A program made the position numbers and the translations under genes. The notes below the pieces were generated by a model, which worked only from the letters and a program-made list of their open reading frames with translations, searched no databases and was not told the origin of the DNA. Positions 1 to 7,275 of a stretch of DNA of 64,000 nt are shown in pieces (positions within the stretch are counted from its first letter, which is position 1; every line of letters starts with the position of its first letter). Location: positions 1 through 64,000 of the forward strand of contig CAMDJW010000001.1 in assembly GCA_945901025.1 (NCBI GenBank), given 5' to 3'. Source of the stretch: Spirosoma fluviale. GTDB lineage: Bacteria > Bacteroidota > Bacteroidia > Cytophagales > Spirosomataceae.

Positions 1-40
1 GAGAAATTATATTGGATTTAAGTTTTGAGATTTTACACCT

Positions 41-778
41 TTAATTGATGGGCAGATAGTCTTCTGTTTTGATGTATCCCACATTTCCTTCGTAATAGCA
101 CAGGGTCCAAATATCCTTTGTATACCAATGGGTAACTCGATTTCCTTGGCTCAGTATTTTAGCCACAGGTGCGGCTGAGGATGAAAATTCACGTAAATAC
201 ACTTTGTTTTTTGTGATGATACCAAAGTTGAGATAGGAAGGGAAATTGGCAAATAAATAAATAAAGGCGAGATAAAGGCTAAGCGAATATATGTATGCAG
301 GGGGAGATTTTCTGTTTTTTTGTTTTTTGTAAATCAGGATGGCGGCCGCATAAATAGCTATTGCAATAAGGAATCCCATGATATACGGGAAAAAAGCAAA
401 ATAAATCCAGACTAATTGGTCTACAAAACCAATCTCATAACCTCCCATTTGATGATTATCACTTATTTGATTTAATCGTTGGCTGATTAATGGGCTTGCA
501 TTTTTAGCCTGAATGCTGGATAGATAAAATATCTCGTTGGCCCAATCGTTTTTTTCTTTGGCGATGAAAGCCAATTTAAATTTAATATTTTCAATTTCTT
601 TGTATCGAGGATTATAAAATTGCAGGTAAATTTTTTCCGCTTCTAAAAGTTGGTTCGTTTTAAACAAGGAATCTGCTTTGCTGATTTGCTTTGTATCTAT
701 TTGGCCATTAGCGTTTTGCCAAATACCGAGATATAAAATGCAGGAAAATATAATTTTATTTAGATAGCTTGCTTGCAT
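41..778 (-). CDS. Membrane protein with TPR-like N-terminus and SH3-like C-terminus
   Basis: About 245 residues. I chose the ATG at 776-778 because it is followed by a signal or anchor-like hydrophobic stretch; the upstream ATG adds a short polar leader. The N-terminal third reads like one or two TPR helices (repeated A/L spacing, KADSLFKTNQLLEAEKIY). Two strongly hydrophobic segments follow in the middle (IYFAFFPYIMGFLIAIAIYAAAILIY, then SLSLYLAFIYLFANF). The last about 60 residues, with NKVYLREFSSSAAPVAKILS and a final GNVGYIKTEDYLPI, resemble a bacterial SH3 domain. This order resembles BatE-like proteins of Bacteroidota aerotolerance operons, but no bat neighbour is visible. Its start region overlaps the predicted tRNA-Lys promoter on the other strand. 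Confidence 0.7.
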   Translation of the reverse strand: MQASYLNKIIFSCILYLGIWQNANGQIDTKQISKADSLFKTNQLLEAEKIYLQFYNPRYKEIENIKFKLAFIAKEKNDWANEIFYLSSIQAKNASPLISQRLNQISDNHQMGGYEIGFVDQLVWIYFAFFPYIMGFLIAIAIYAAAILIYKKQKNRKSPPAYIYSLSLYLAFIYLFANFPSYLNFGIITKNKVYLREFSSSAAPVAKILSQGNRVTHWYTKDIWTLCYYEGNVGYIKTEDYLPIN

Positions 779-803
779 AATTCGAAAAAATATGATAGTT
801 TTG
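773..803 (+). promoter_or_regulatory. Predicted Bacteroidota promoter for tRNA-Lys
   Basis: TTG at 773-775 and TAGTTTTG at 796-803 with a 20-base spacer fit the Bacteroidota pattern TTG-N19/20-TAnnTTTG. It would start transcription near 810, leaving a leader of about 100 nt before the tRNA. It lies over the start of the gene on the opposite strand. An alternative, weaker -7 box (TACTTTTTTG) lies near 825. Confidence 0.5.
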
Positions 804-840
804 CACCGCAATAAAGGTATTTATTTACTTTTTTGCAAAC

Positions 841-910
841 GAAGGCCAACCGTTGGTTGGACTTCCTTTCGGTTCCAGAGTGAACCAATTAATATACAAG
901 CGCAAGCTTG
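841..910 (+). repeat. Three consecutive hairpins in the tRNA-Lys leader
   Basis: Hairpin 1: 841-865, GAAG-g-CCAACC, loop GTT, GGTTGG-a-CTTC (one mismatch). Hairpin 2: 871-886, GGTTC with loop CAGAGT and GAACC. Hairpin 3: 897-910, CAAGC with loop GCAA and GCTTG, ending 2 nt before the mature tRNA. No T-run follows any of them, so they are not simple terminators. They may be processing or stability elements; their function is not known to me. Confidence 0.55.
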
Positions 911-912
911 AT

Positions 913-985
913 GATTCCGTAGCTCAGTTGGTAGAGCAATACACTTTTAATGTATGGGTCCTGGGTTCGAATCCCAGCGGGATCA
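913..985 (+). tRNA. tRNA-Lys (anticodon TTT)
   Basis: Full cloverleaf of 73 nt. Acceptor GATTCCG (913-919) pairs with CGGGATC (978-984), with discriminator A985. The D-stem is GCTC/GAGC and the anticodon stem ATACA/TGTAT. The loop CTTTTAA holds anticodon TTT at 946-948. The T-arm is CTGGG TTCGAAT CCCAG. CCA is not encoded. A hairpin terminator follows 20 nt later. A second copy of the last bases of the gene occurs at 1780-1793. Confidence 0.97.
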
Positions 986-1043
986 CTTCAGTTTTAAAGC
1001 AAAAAAATAACAAGAATTTTTCTTGCTATTTTTTTTTAATTTA
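974..1043 (+). repeat. Direct repeat, copy 1 (tRNA-Lys 3' end plus terminator)
   Basis: The 14 bases CCAGCGGGATCACT at 974-987 recur exactly at 1780-1793. The following 55 bases, including the terminator hairpin, are also clearly related between the two copies, by my eye roughly 80% identical. The repeat covers the 3' edge of tRNA-Lys, the usual attachment site for tyrosine-recombinase islands, so this is a candidate att site. Confidence 0.6.
1006..1037 (+). terminator. Terminator of tRNA-Lys
   Basis: AATAACAAG (1006-1014), 7-nt loop, CTTGCTATT (1022-1030), then at least 7 T. One A-C mismatch in the stem. The copy at 1812-1842 has a perfect stem. Confidence 0.8.
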
Positions 1044-1083
1044 ATAGAACGTTTTCGTCTACCTATCTATTTCTTTTGCTCGA

Positions 1084-1488
1084 TTAGTTGCTAAATTGAT
1101 CACTTGTGGAAATGATTTTTCCTTGTTCGCCTTGTCCTTCCCACATAGTTTTATCTGTATGAAAGTCAATTCTAAACTCTTTTGCAGCTGGATAATATTC
1201 TTTTATTTTTATTGTCCATTCATCTCTATAAATTTCTTCAAATAATTCAATATTACCATCATGTCTGTGTGATACCCATCTATTTGGACCACCTTTTTTT
1301 CCATCCAATTTAAAGAATACAGTTCCTTGTTCAAAGCTAAAAACTTTAATATTACTTGCGTCAGCGTGTGGAGTATCTATTGAGAATTCGGTTTGTGAAT
1401 TCGCATCACAAGCAAAAAGTTGACAAGGCATTATTGCTGATAAGCAGATACCCAAAATTGTTATGAATAATTTGATGGATTTTTTCAT
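1084..1488 (-). CDS. Small secreted protein inside the tRNA-Lys islet
   Basis: About 134 residues from the ATG at 1486-1488; another ATG lies five codons upstream. A clear export signal of basic start plus hydrophobic core (KLFITILGICLSAIM) runs into QLFACDANS, which could be a signal-peptidase I or a weak lipobox site. The mature part is hydrophilic and mixed beta-like, with Trp and His (NRWVSHRHDG). I do not recognise a family. It is the only gene between the two copies of the tRNA-Lys 3' end, so it is the apparent cargo of a small islet. No integrase is present. Confidence 0.6.
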   Translation of the reverse strand: MKKSIKLFITILGICLSAIMPCQLFACDANSQTEFSIDTPHADASNIKVFSFEQGTVFFKLDGKKGGPNRWVSHRHDGNIELFEEIYRDEWTIKIKEYYPAAKEFRIDFHTDKTMWEGQGEQGKIISTSDQFSN

Positions 1489-1503
1489 TGTTTTTTTGTT
1501 CAA

Positions 1504-1779
1504 ATTTTTTGAACTGTTATTTTCACGAAATTAGTATCTAAAACAAAAGCGGAGCTGATATTTAAGCAAATTTGAGTTTAGATTTTATATAATAACTACT
1601 CATTAAGGCAATTATTTCAGTGATGGATTTTCATTGTAAAAAATGAATGATTGCATGTAGTAATTTAAATTGATAGCAATGTTTTTTGTTTGCGAAATTG
1701 TACCCCAAAACAACTACATTATTCTATAAAATTTGACCGAATTGAGCCTTTAATCTTTTAAATGAAAGTATCCCTACCA
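1504..1779. other. Non-coding part of the tRNA-Lys islet
   Basis: AT-rich sequence between the small secreted gene and the second tRNA-end repeat. I see no ORF of protein-like composition, no integrase remnant and no tRNA. It should contain the promoter of the minus-strand gene at 1488, but I could not pick out a convincing TAnnTTTG box. Confidence 0.5.
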
Positions 1780-1848
1780 CCAGCGGGATCACTCAATTTT
1801 TAAATCAAAAAAATAGCAAGATAAATTCTTGCTATTTTTTTTGATTAA
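1780..1848 (+). repeat. Direct repeat, copy 2 (displaced tRNA-Lys 3' end plus terminator)
   Basis: CCAGCGGGATCACT at 1780-1793 equals the tRNA-Lys 3' end, and a near-identical terminator follows. No acceptor, D-arm or anticodon arm precedes it, so it is not a tRNA gene. Together with 974-1043 it bounds about 0.8 kb, as expected when an element integrates at a tRNA 3' end and restores the gene. Confidence 0.6.
1812..1842 (+). terminator. Orphan terminator, copy of the tRNA-Lys terminator
   Basis: Perfect 9-bp stem AATAGCAAG/CTTGCTATT around a 7-nt loop, followed by T's. It probably was the original tRNA-Lys terminator before the islet arrived. The A-rich left side also gives it potential on the minus strand for the gene ending at 1878 (inference). 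Confidence 0.7.
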
Positions 1849-1877
1849 ATGGCTTTACAATGACCATTTATTCTACT

Positions 1878-2249
1878 TTATCTCATTTTTGTTTGACCGG
1901 TCCAGCTTCCACCATACGTGTCATCAGAGAGGAACCAAATCCCAATAAATTCACTGAAATTCGAATTGAAAATTGCAGTGAGTTTTCCACGAATATTTTT
2001 AGGCTCAATCCAGTCACAGGATAATTTATTCCCATCTAGTCTACAATTCGTTAATTTACCTTTGTTGATGTCATAGGTATACTCTCCTATAATTATATTG
2101 TTTTCTATTTCAAAGTCTACAATTACCTGACGTAATTCTCCTTCAATACTTATTTTGCCATTATAGAATCCCATATTAATTTGAGATTGGGCATGGGCCA
2201 TTGAACAAATCAGAACAAAAGCGAAAGTTTTTCCAAGTTTAGTAAGCAT
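1878..2249 (-). CDS. Small secreted beta-rich protein, unknown function
   Basis: 123 residues. A signal peptide (KTFAFVLICSMAHAQ) is followed by short alternating strands: MGFYNGKISIEGELRQVIVDFEI, then IIGEYTYDINKGKLTNCRLDGNKL, then GIWFLSDDTYGGSWTG. The repeated G-x-W/Y spacing resembles a small lipocalin-like or MORN-like beta sheet, but I cannot name a family. It is one of four consecutive minus-strand secreted proteins. Cys occurs twice in the mature part, possibly a disulfide. Confidence 0.65.
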   Translation of the reverse strand: MLTKLGKTFAFVLICSMAHAQSQINMGFYNGKISIEGELRQVIVDFEIENNIIIGEYTYDINKGKLTNCRLDGNKLSCDWIEPKNIRGKLTAIFNSNFSEFIGIWFLSDDTYGGSWTGQTKMR

Positions 2250-2305
2250 ATATTTTAAAATTTAAATATGTTTTTATAAGGATTATTTTAAGAGTAGTAA
2301 AATTT

Positions 2306-3058
2306 TTATTTGATCGAAAGAAATTTTTGTTGGCTTTCATCTGATATAAATCCATCTTCTATCCACTTTTTGATAAATTTTCCGTTTTCCACTTCATCAA
2401 ATAGCTTCAAGGCATTTACTTTTTTATTGGACAAATCGATTTGAAGCTTTAGCATTAGTTCTTGATCTGCAGAAGACTCTAGGTAAATGGAGTTATTGTC
2501 AATTTTTGTTTGAGTTAAATTAGACGTTTCGGCAGTTCCTCCACCTAAATTTGATTTTTGTGTGAAAGTCCAAATTTGATCACTGCTTTTTTCTACGGTA
2601 AAAATTGCTCCAGAGAATGCATGTTGCCATTTGATCAAGGATACATTTTTTGGCGTTATTTTTGAGTCTATTTTGTCATCATTCTCCGTAACAGATTCTG
2701 AATCGTCAGCACTCTCAACCGTAATGGTGGTTTCAGAGGATTCAACATATTGTTTGGCATCATTAAGCGAATAAGCAATGGCTGAAAGATTAGCTACATC
2801 TATGACAATTTTCACACCTAATTCTTTTTGTTCCAACGTCAATACACTGGCATTTGCTGCCATTTCATTTAATTCAATTCTAGTTTCACCTCCATTATTT
2901 TCTGTTTGAATAAACACCCAGATTTTAGCATCCGTTTTTTTTAATTCAAGTTTGTCCTTGTTCAGCTTACCCTTGATTGAAGTAACTTTATTAGCCGTAA
3001 TTTGACCAAATGCATTAAATCCAATAAAAATGGCTATTAAAATGATTACATTTTTCAT
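2306..3058 (-). CDS. Secreted protein with two internal homologous repeats
   Basis: About 250 residues from the ATG at 3056-3058, which directly precedes a signal peptide (KNVIILIAIFIGFNAFGQ); the upstream ATG adds an eight-residue polar leader. The mature protein holds two copies of one domain. Copy 1 starts at ITANKVTSIKGK and has KIWVFIQTENNGGETR; copy 2 starts at ITPKNVSLIKWQ and has QIWTFTQKSNLGGGTAE. Each ends in a strand of the type LGVKIVIDVANLSA / LMLKLQIDLSNKKV. An acidic Ser/Thr/Asp linker separates them. Function unknown. Confidence 0.65.
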   Translation of the reverse strand: MKNVIILIAIFIGFNAFGQITANKVTSIKGKLNKDKLELKKTDAKIWVFIQTENNGGETRIELNEMAANASVLTLEQKELGVKIVIDVANLSAIAYSLNDAKQYVESSETTITVESADDSESVTENDDKIDSKITPKNVSLIKWQHAFSGAIFTVEKSSDQIWTFTQKSNLGGGTAETSNLTQTKIDNNSIYLESSADQELMLKLQIDLSNKKVNALKLFDEVENGKFIKKWIEDGFISDESQQKFLSIK

Positions 3059-3111
3059 TGTCTTTATATTTAGTTTAAACAAATGATCCTCTGAACGATT
3101 ATTCTGATATA

Positions 3112-3194
3112 ATACAAAAAAAAACCAGACTAAATGTTAAATATTTTCAGCATAAACCTATCAAATGCTTCAATATTAAATTAATCTGGTTTTT
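3112..3194 (-). terminator. Long-loop hairpin after the DUF3078 gene
   Basis: AACCAGACTAA near 3123 pairs with TTAATCTGGTT near 3181 with one mismatch, around a loop of about 50 nt. On the minus strand it is followed by a T-run (the nine A's at 3118-3124 region on the plus strand). It lies between the DUF3078 gene and the repeat-domain gene and probably separates their transcripts. Confidence 0.5.
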
Positions 3195-3214
3195 ATCTCA
3201 ATCAGTTGAAATAT

Positions 3215-4201
3215 TTACTTTTTGGGCCTAGGCTTAGTAGGAGTTTTTGTCTGAATTTTAGGTGAAAACGTTAAGCCTATCTCACTTTTAAATTGGGGAC
3301 CTTCAAATACGTGATCATCATATATAAAGTTTAATGTCCAAGTCAGAGCTAAATCTTTACCTAACTTGAACCTGACTAAATTCCGCATATTGATAAATAT
3401 GTTTTCTGGATTGTGCAAGTAGTCGGAAAAGAAATCGTAGTTACCTGTGTATGAAATAGTCTTAGATAAATCCTTTATAATAGTTGCATTAACCAAAAAT
3501 CCAAATTCTCTATATTCAGTTTCATCAAAAAATATTTTTTCTTTCTTTTTTAATTGATTATATTCTTCCCCCATCCCGATTACGTATATCGTTTTTTTCG
3601 TAAAAGGAGATCCAAAAATGGAAAGACTACCGGAGTTATTTCTATAATTTATACCTGGACCGAATTCAATAGATCCTGGTTCCATAAAACCTTTAGTCAC
3701 ATTTCCATTAGCATCTGCTCTTTCCAAAAAGGTGGTATTCATATTAAATAAGGCAGAATATGAAAACTTTGATTTTTTCGAAATTCGATAACTTACTTTA
3801 GTTAAAAAGTTCAACTTGTCTCCGGCATAAGTACCTGGATCTATTTCTCCCTTCTGTAAATATGAAATTCCTGTTTCAAATTGATTCTCCCAACGAAACT
3901 TACGATTCCGATTTTGATAATACAAAAATAATTGAGCCTGCGCATTAAAGCTATGTTGATCATCTTCTGCCTCAAGCCAATCAAATTTATCCTGCGCATT
4001 CCCTCCTAACGTAATCCATTGAGCCGAAAGCCATGTCCAGGTAGTATCCGTATTTTTTAATGCTAGCCCAGCATTATTAACTTTTTGAGCCGCGGCCATT
4101 TTTTCAGTTCTGGATTTTTCTTCATATTCCTGACCAAAAATATTTTGAGATAGAAATAGTAATCCATTTATAAATAATAAAAAGTAGAATTTGTTTTTCA
4201 T
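3215..4201 (-). CDS. DUF3078 family outer-membrane-type protein
   Basis: 328 residues with a signal peptide (FYFLLFINGLLFLSQNIFGQ). The layout matches DUF3078 proteins of Bacteroidota as I remember them: an early WxxGG-type segment (TWTWLSAQWITLGGNAQDKFDW), then amphipathic strands with aromatic girdles (AQLFLYYQNRNRKFRWENQ, FGPGINYRNNSG, LALTWTLNFIYDDHV), consistent with a small beta-barrel. The C-terminus is a basic Pro/Lys/Thr tail instead of the usual aromatic barrel end. Role unknown in the family. It is bounded by hairpins on both sides, so it may be monocistronic. Confidence 0.75.
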   Translation of the reverse strand: MKNKFYFLLFINGLLFLSQNIFGQEYEEKSRTEKMAAAQKVNNAGLALKNTDTTWTWLSAQWITLGGNAQDKFDWLEAEDDQHSFNAQAQLFLYYQNRNRKFRWENQFETGISYLQKGEIDPGTYAGDKLNFLTKVSYRISKKSKFSYSALFNMNTTFLERADANGNVTKGFMEPGSIEFGPGINYRNNSGSLSIFGSPFTKKTIYVIGMGEEYNQLKKKEKIFFDETEYREFGFLVNATIIKDLSKTISYTGNYDFFSDYLHNPENIFINMRNLVRFKLGKDLALTWTLNFIYDDHVFEGPQFKSEIGLTFSPKIQTKTPTKPRPKK

Positions 4202-4212
4202 ATGAAGTTTTT

Positions 4213-4254
4213 AAACGCAACAGGGTATAAATTCTAAGATTTACACCCTGTTTA
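4213..4254 (-). terminator. Terminator between 4275-4652 and DUF3078
   Basis: ACAGGGT-a-TAAA (4220-4231) pairs with TTTA-c-ACCCTGT (4240-4251), loop of 8 nt. On the minus strand a weak T-rich stretch follows. Confidence 0.6.
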
Positions 4255-4274
4255 AAATGAATGATTAGAAATAA

Positions 4275-4652
4275 TTACTTCTTGGGAGGATTGGGTCCAT
4301 GCTTCCCTGGAGTAACTTCATCACCTTGTAAAACAAAATTTGATGAGGCTAGGTCTGACATTTTGAAATCATCATATTCATGATATTTGTCTGCTTTCTT
4401 GTCGTAAGTCAAAACGTCAAAATCTTTTTTCAAATCTCCCAATGTAATTTCGGCCCCTGAACCAGGTGCAACCGACTTGTCAAAACTAACTTCGAAATCC
4501 CACTCTTTAGAATCAGAGGGTGTTAACCACATCTCATCGATCGAGTATTTCGTTCCATTAGTTATCTCTAAAGTCTTTACTGTGCTTGAAGCAAACGAAA
4601 ATAATGCAACAGCAGCAATTGATAAAAAGGATGTTAAAATAATTTTATTCAT
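4275..4652 (-). CDS. Small secreted protein, unknown function
   Basis: 125 residues with a signal peptide (MNKIILTSFLSIAAVALFSFASS). The mature part starts as a beta strand (LEITNGTKYSIDEMWLTPSDSKEWDFE) and resembles small secreted Bacteroidota proteins that carry a T-x-Y-x-I-x-x-x-W-L pattern; it ends PGKHGPNPPKK. No catalytic motif is evident. It is transcribed divergently from the membrane-bound AraC regulator 130 bp away, which makes it a plausible target of that regulator (inference). Confidence 0.65.
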   Translation of the reverse strand: MNKIILTSFLSIAAVALFSFASSTVKTLEITNGTKYSIDEMWLTPSDSKEWDFEVSFDKSVAPGSGAEITLGDLKKDFDVLTYDKKADKYHEYDDFKMSDLASSNFVLQGDEVTPGKHGPNPPKK

Positions 4653-4783
4653 TGTAATTTTTGTTTAGTTGATTTTAAAACATCTCAAAACTACAAGTGA
4701 AAGGCTATAAATTCTCAAGCCGTTAAAAAAACGTGGTACTAATTATATAAAAGTCGAACTAATTGATTTTTACAGACATCAGT

Positions 4784-6028
4784 ATGGTATTTATATTTTT
4801 CATACTTTTAGCAAAAAATACGTCCGTAAGTTTCCTATTTCTAATAATTATAATGCTCAATACTTCGATATTTTTAAATTTCCTAGTTAGCTTATTGCTA
4901 ATAAAATATCAATGGAAATTGAATAAAGGAGTTATTTATCTTTTCATTATTTTGGTTACGGTTAATATTCGACAAATAACTTTATTGCTTTTAAATCAGA
5001 CTTCCTACACTAAAGAGTTAGCTTTTCTATTTTTGCACTTAGATCCATTTGTGTGCTTGTTGGGGCCCTCGGTGATTTATTATTTTTTTAGCCTGACAAA
5101 AGGCAAAATTGAACTCGATTTTAAAATATTTTTATTTTGTATTCCTGCTATTTTAATCTTCATTAATCTATTACCTTACTTTGGAACACCTTTTACCCAA
5201 AAATTAATTTTTATAGGCCAAGTTCAATCCACTCATAATGTAGATTACATTCCATTTCCATATTTGTTTTTAGACTTGTCCTTACAAAGAACTTGCATTG
5301 CTATTTATAATTTGCTCTGCCAGCTTTATATTGTTTACTGCCTAATAAAGATGATAAGAGCCAAGGAAATAAGTCCAGCATTTGGAGCCTTGATGAAAAA
5401 TTTACTTTTGATTTTATCTATTTCAATTTTCAGTTTTGCTTTTTTAATATTTCATTATCGATTTAAATTAGACATTTTTCCAAATATTTCAAATGGTATT
5501 TTTGAAACGAAAGATTTTTATTATTTGTTTACTTTGGTGCTTCCAGTAAGTTTTTTTGTTGTGCCCACTTGGCTGTATGGATTAGATTCACCTTCCTTTG
5601 TTAAGTCAATTAATGCGAATCAAAACAAGAAAGCACCTACTAATCTTCAGATAAATAATGATAAGAAAAGCTTTAGTAAATCGGAAGATTTGGAAAGAAT
5701 TCTTGAGTATATCAAGTCTGAAAAGCCATTTTTGAATTTTGACTTTTCAATTCACGACATTTCAGGCGCTTTAAAATTACCGCAAATACGTGTGTCAAAT
5801 TCTTTTAACAATCAGTTGAAAATACCTTTTCCTGCCTATCGAAATATGTTAAGAATTGAACACTTTTTAAATTTATATGAAAGCAATGCATTTCCGAATT
5901 ATTCCATTGAAGGGCTAGCTAGAGAGTCGGGTTTTCAAACTAAATCATCTTTTTACTCTGCATTTAAAAGTGTCCATAATATGACTCCTATGAAGTATAT
6001 CTCTAAAAAAGTTATACAAAAAGCCTAA
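4784..6028 (+). CDS. Membrane-anchored AraC-family transcriptional regulator
   Basis: About 414 residues from the first ATG (4784); the open frame reaches a TTG at 4763, and the ATG at 4853 is a possible alternative start. The N-terminal about 280 residues contain six to eight hydrophobic segments. A charged linker (NQNKKAPTNLQINNDKKSF) leads to a C-terminal AraC domain with two helix-turn-helix parts: FDFSIHDISGALKLPQIRVSN, and SIEGLARESGFQTKSSFYSAFK followed by MTPMKYI, the classical second AraC helix. Such 7TM-AraC proteins are common in Bacteroidota and sense unknown signals. The neighbours are divergent secreted proteins. Confidence 0.85.
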   Translation: MVFIFFILLAKNTSVSFLFLIIIMLNTSIFLNFLVSLLLIKYQWKLNKGVIYLFIILVTVNIRQITLLLLNQTSYTKELAFLFLHLDPFVCLLGPSVIYYFFSLTKGKIELDFKIFLFCIPAILIFINLLPYFGTPFTQKLIFIGQVQSTHNVDYIPFPYLFLDLSLQRTCIAIYNLLCQLYIVYCLIKMIRAKEISPAFGALMKNLLLILSISIFSFAFLIFHYRFKLDIFPNISNGIFETKDFYYLFTLVLPVSFFVVPTWLYGLDSPSFVKSINANQNKKAPTNLQINNDKKSFSKSEDLERILEYIKSEKPFLNFDFSIHDISGALKLPQIRVSNSFNNQLKIPFPAYRNMLRIEHFLNLYESNAFPNYSIEGLARESGFQTKSSFYSAFKSVHNMTPMKYISKKVIQKA

Positions 6029-6068
6029 AGTTTTAAACAATTGATAATTACTAAATTATTTAGCAAAT

Positions 6069-7253
6069 TTAATTTTGTAGCAATTTCATCACTTGCTCAT
6101 CTCCTTTTACCGCATTGGCAGGCAAAGGAAATGCATCATTAAACACGCTCAATTCCGCTGCAGAAAGTACTTTCGAAGGTCCCTCATCGATATTCCCCCC
6201 CGCATCCATGACGTTAGGTAAATCAAGCGATAAATATTTGGCCATAAACGGATACATTCCCATACGCTTATTTGGCCCATAATCATGTACATCTTTGGCT
6301 AAATGCACATTCTCCACTAGGTTTTCTTTTTGGTATAATGCATATATCTTTTGCATGAATGGAAATTCAACCTTAGGTGTATTTTGGGTCCAATCGGCTC
6401 CATCTGAAATCATCAACATAGGTCTTGGCGCCGTCAAACCAGCTATTTCTACATTATTGGTCTGATAATCCCCTTTCTTGTGAATCGGCATGCCACTCTC
6501 GCAATTACATCCGCCAAAGAAATGAGACGAAATCATGACTGTGGGCGCAGATACTTTAATGCGAGAATCTAGAGCCGTTAATAAAAACGTTTGTGTTCCC
6601 CCACCCGATTCACCGGTTATCCCAATGCGATTTTTGTCGATCAGCGGCAAATCCAATAAGAAATCCAAAGCCCTAACACTATTGATCGTTTGTAATTTTA
6701 AGGAAGAAGCAATGCCATGCGAACATTGTTTGCTATCGTCATATCCAACCATATCCCAAGCAAATACGACGGCTCCCATGCGAGCTAAGGTAGCGCAACG
6801 AATTTGAGTTTGATCTCTAGTACGTCCACGTAATTGATTATCATGTCCATGAGGGCATAAAATTCCTGCATATGTGGCGTATTTTTTCGTAGGTCTATAT
6901 AAACTTCCCGTCATATAAAACCCAGGCAAGCTCTCAAAATAAACACTTTCAATCGTATACCCATCAAACTCTTTTTTACTATGAATTACGGCTTTTGAAT
7001 TTAATTTAGCCGGGAATTTTTGTAAGCCCATCCCCTCTTTGATTTGGTTTACAATCAATTTCGATCGATTTTCCCACGCTTTTTTTGACTCTGGAACGTG
7101 CGCATTTAAAAATTCCGCGCCCTGAATTTCCGAGAAATATTTTCCCCGGCATAAATCAGTTGATACTGCATTTTGTTTCGTTTGTCCTTTCATAATCTGT
7201 GTGCTTCCAAGGCACATAAATAAAGAAATACTGACAATAAATTGATTTTTCAT
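6069..7253 (-). CDS. Secreted alpha/beta hydrolase, acetyl-xylan-esterase-like
   Basis: 394 residues with a signal peptide. The nucleophile elbow GESGGG places the catalytic Ser near residue 216. An oxyanion-type HGHD motif lies near 135-138, and a late His in the NVHLAKDVHDYGP segment fits the triad. The RPTKKYATYAGILCPHGHDN segment is typical of the large esterases annotated as acetylxylan esterase or dienelactone-hydrolase-like in Bacteroidota and Planctomycetes. The substrate is probably an acylated sugar or aromatic ester, not determinable here. Next to it, 22 bp upstream on the same strand, is an MDR oxidoreductase; co-transcription is possible. Confidence 0.8.
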   Translation of the reverse strand: MKNQFIVSISLFMCLGSTQIMKGQTKQNAVSTDLCRGKYFSEIQGAEFLNAHVPESKKAWENRSKLIVNQIKEGMGLQKFPAKLNSKAVIHSKKEFDGYTIESVYFESLPGFYMTGSLYRPTKKYATYAGILCPHGHDNQLRGRTRDQTQIRCATLARMGAVVFAWDMVGYDDSKQCSHGIASSLKLQTINSVRALDFLLDLPLIDKNRIGITGESGGGTQTFLLTALDSRIKVSAPTVMISSHFFGGCNCESGMPIHKKGDYQTNNVEIAGLTAPRPMLMISDGADWTQNTPKVEFPFMQKIYALYQKENLVENVHLAKDVHDYGPNKRMGMYPFMAKYLSLDLPNVMDAGGNIDEGPSKVLSAAELSVFNDAFPLPANAVKGDEQVMKLLQN

Positions 7254-7275
7254 AGCAATAGGTTTTTACTCACCA

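Noticed and set aside
853-1044. 63-residue plus-strand ORF across tRNA-Lys
   Set aside because: It is read through the tRNA and its terminator; composition follows the RNA gene, not a protein.
1780-1842. Second tRNA gene
   Set aside because: Only the last bases of the acceptor end and a terminator are present; no D-arm, anticodon arm or T-arm.
3112-3194. Riboswitch in the gap at 3.1 kb
   Set aside because: The paired arms are followed by a T-run on the minus strand and lie after a stop codon, so a terminator explains them better; no known aptamer core seen.
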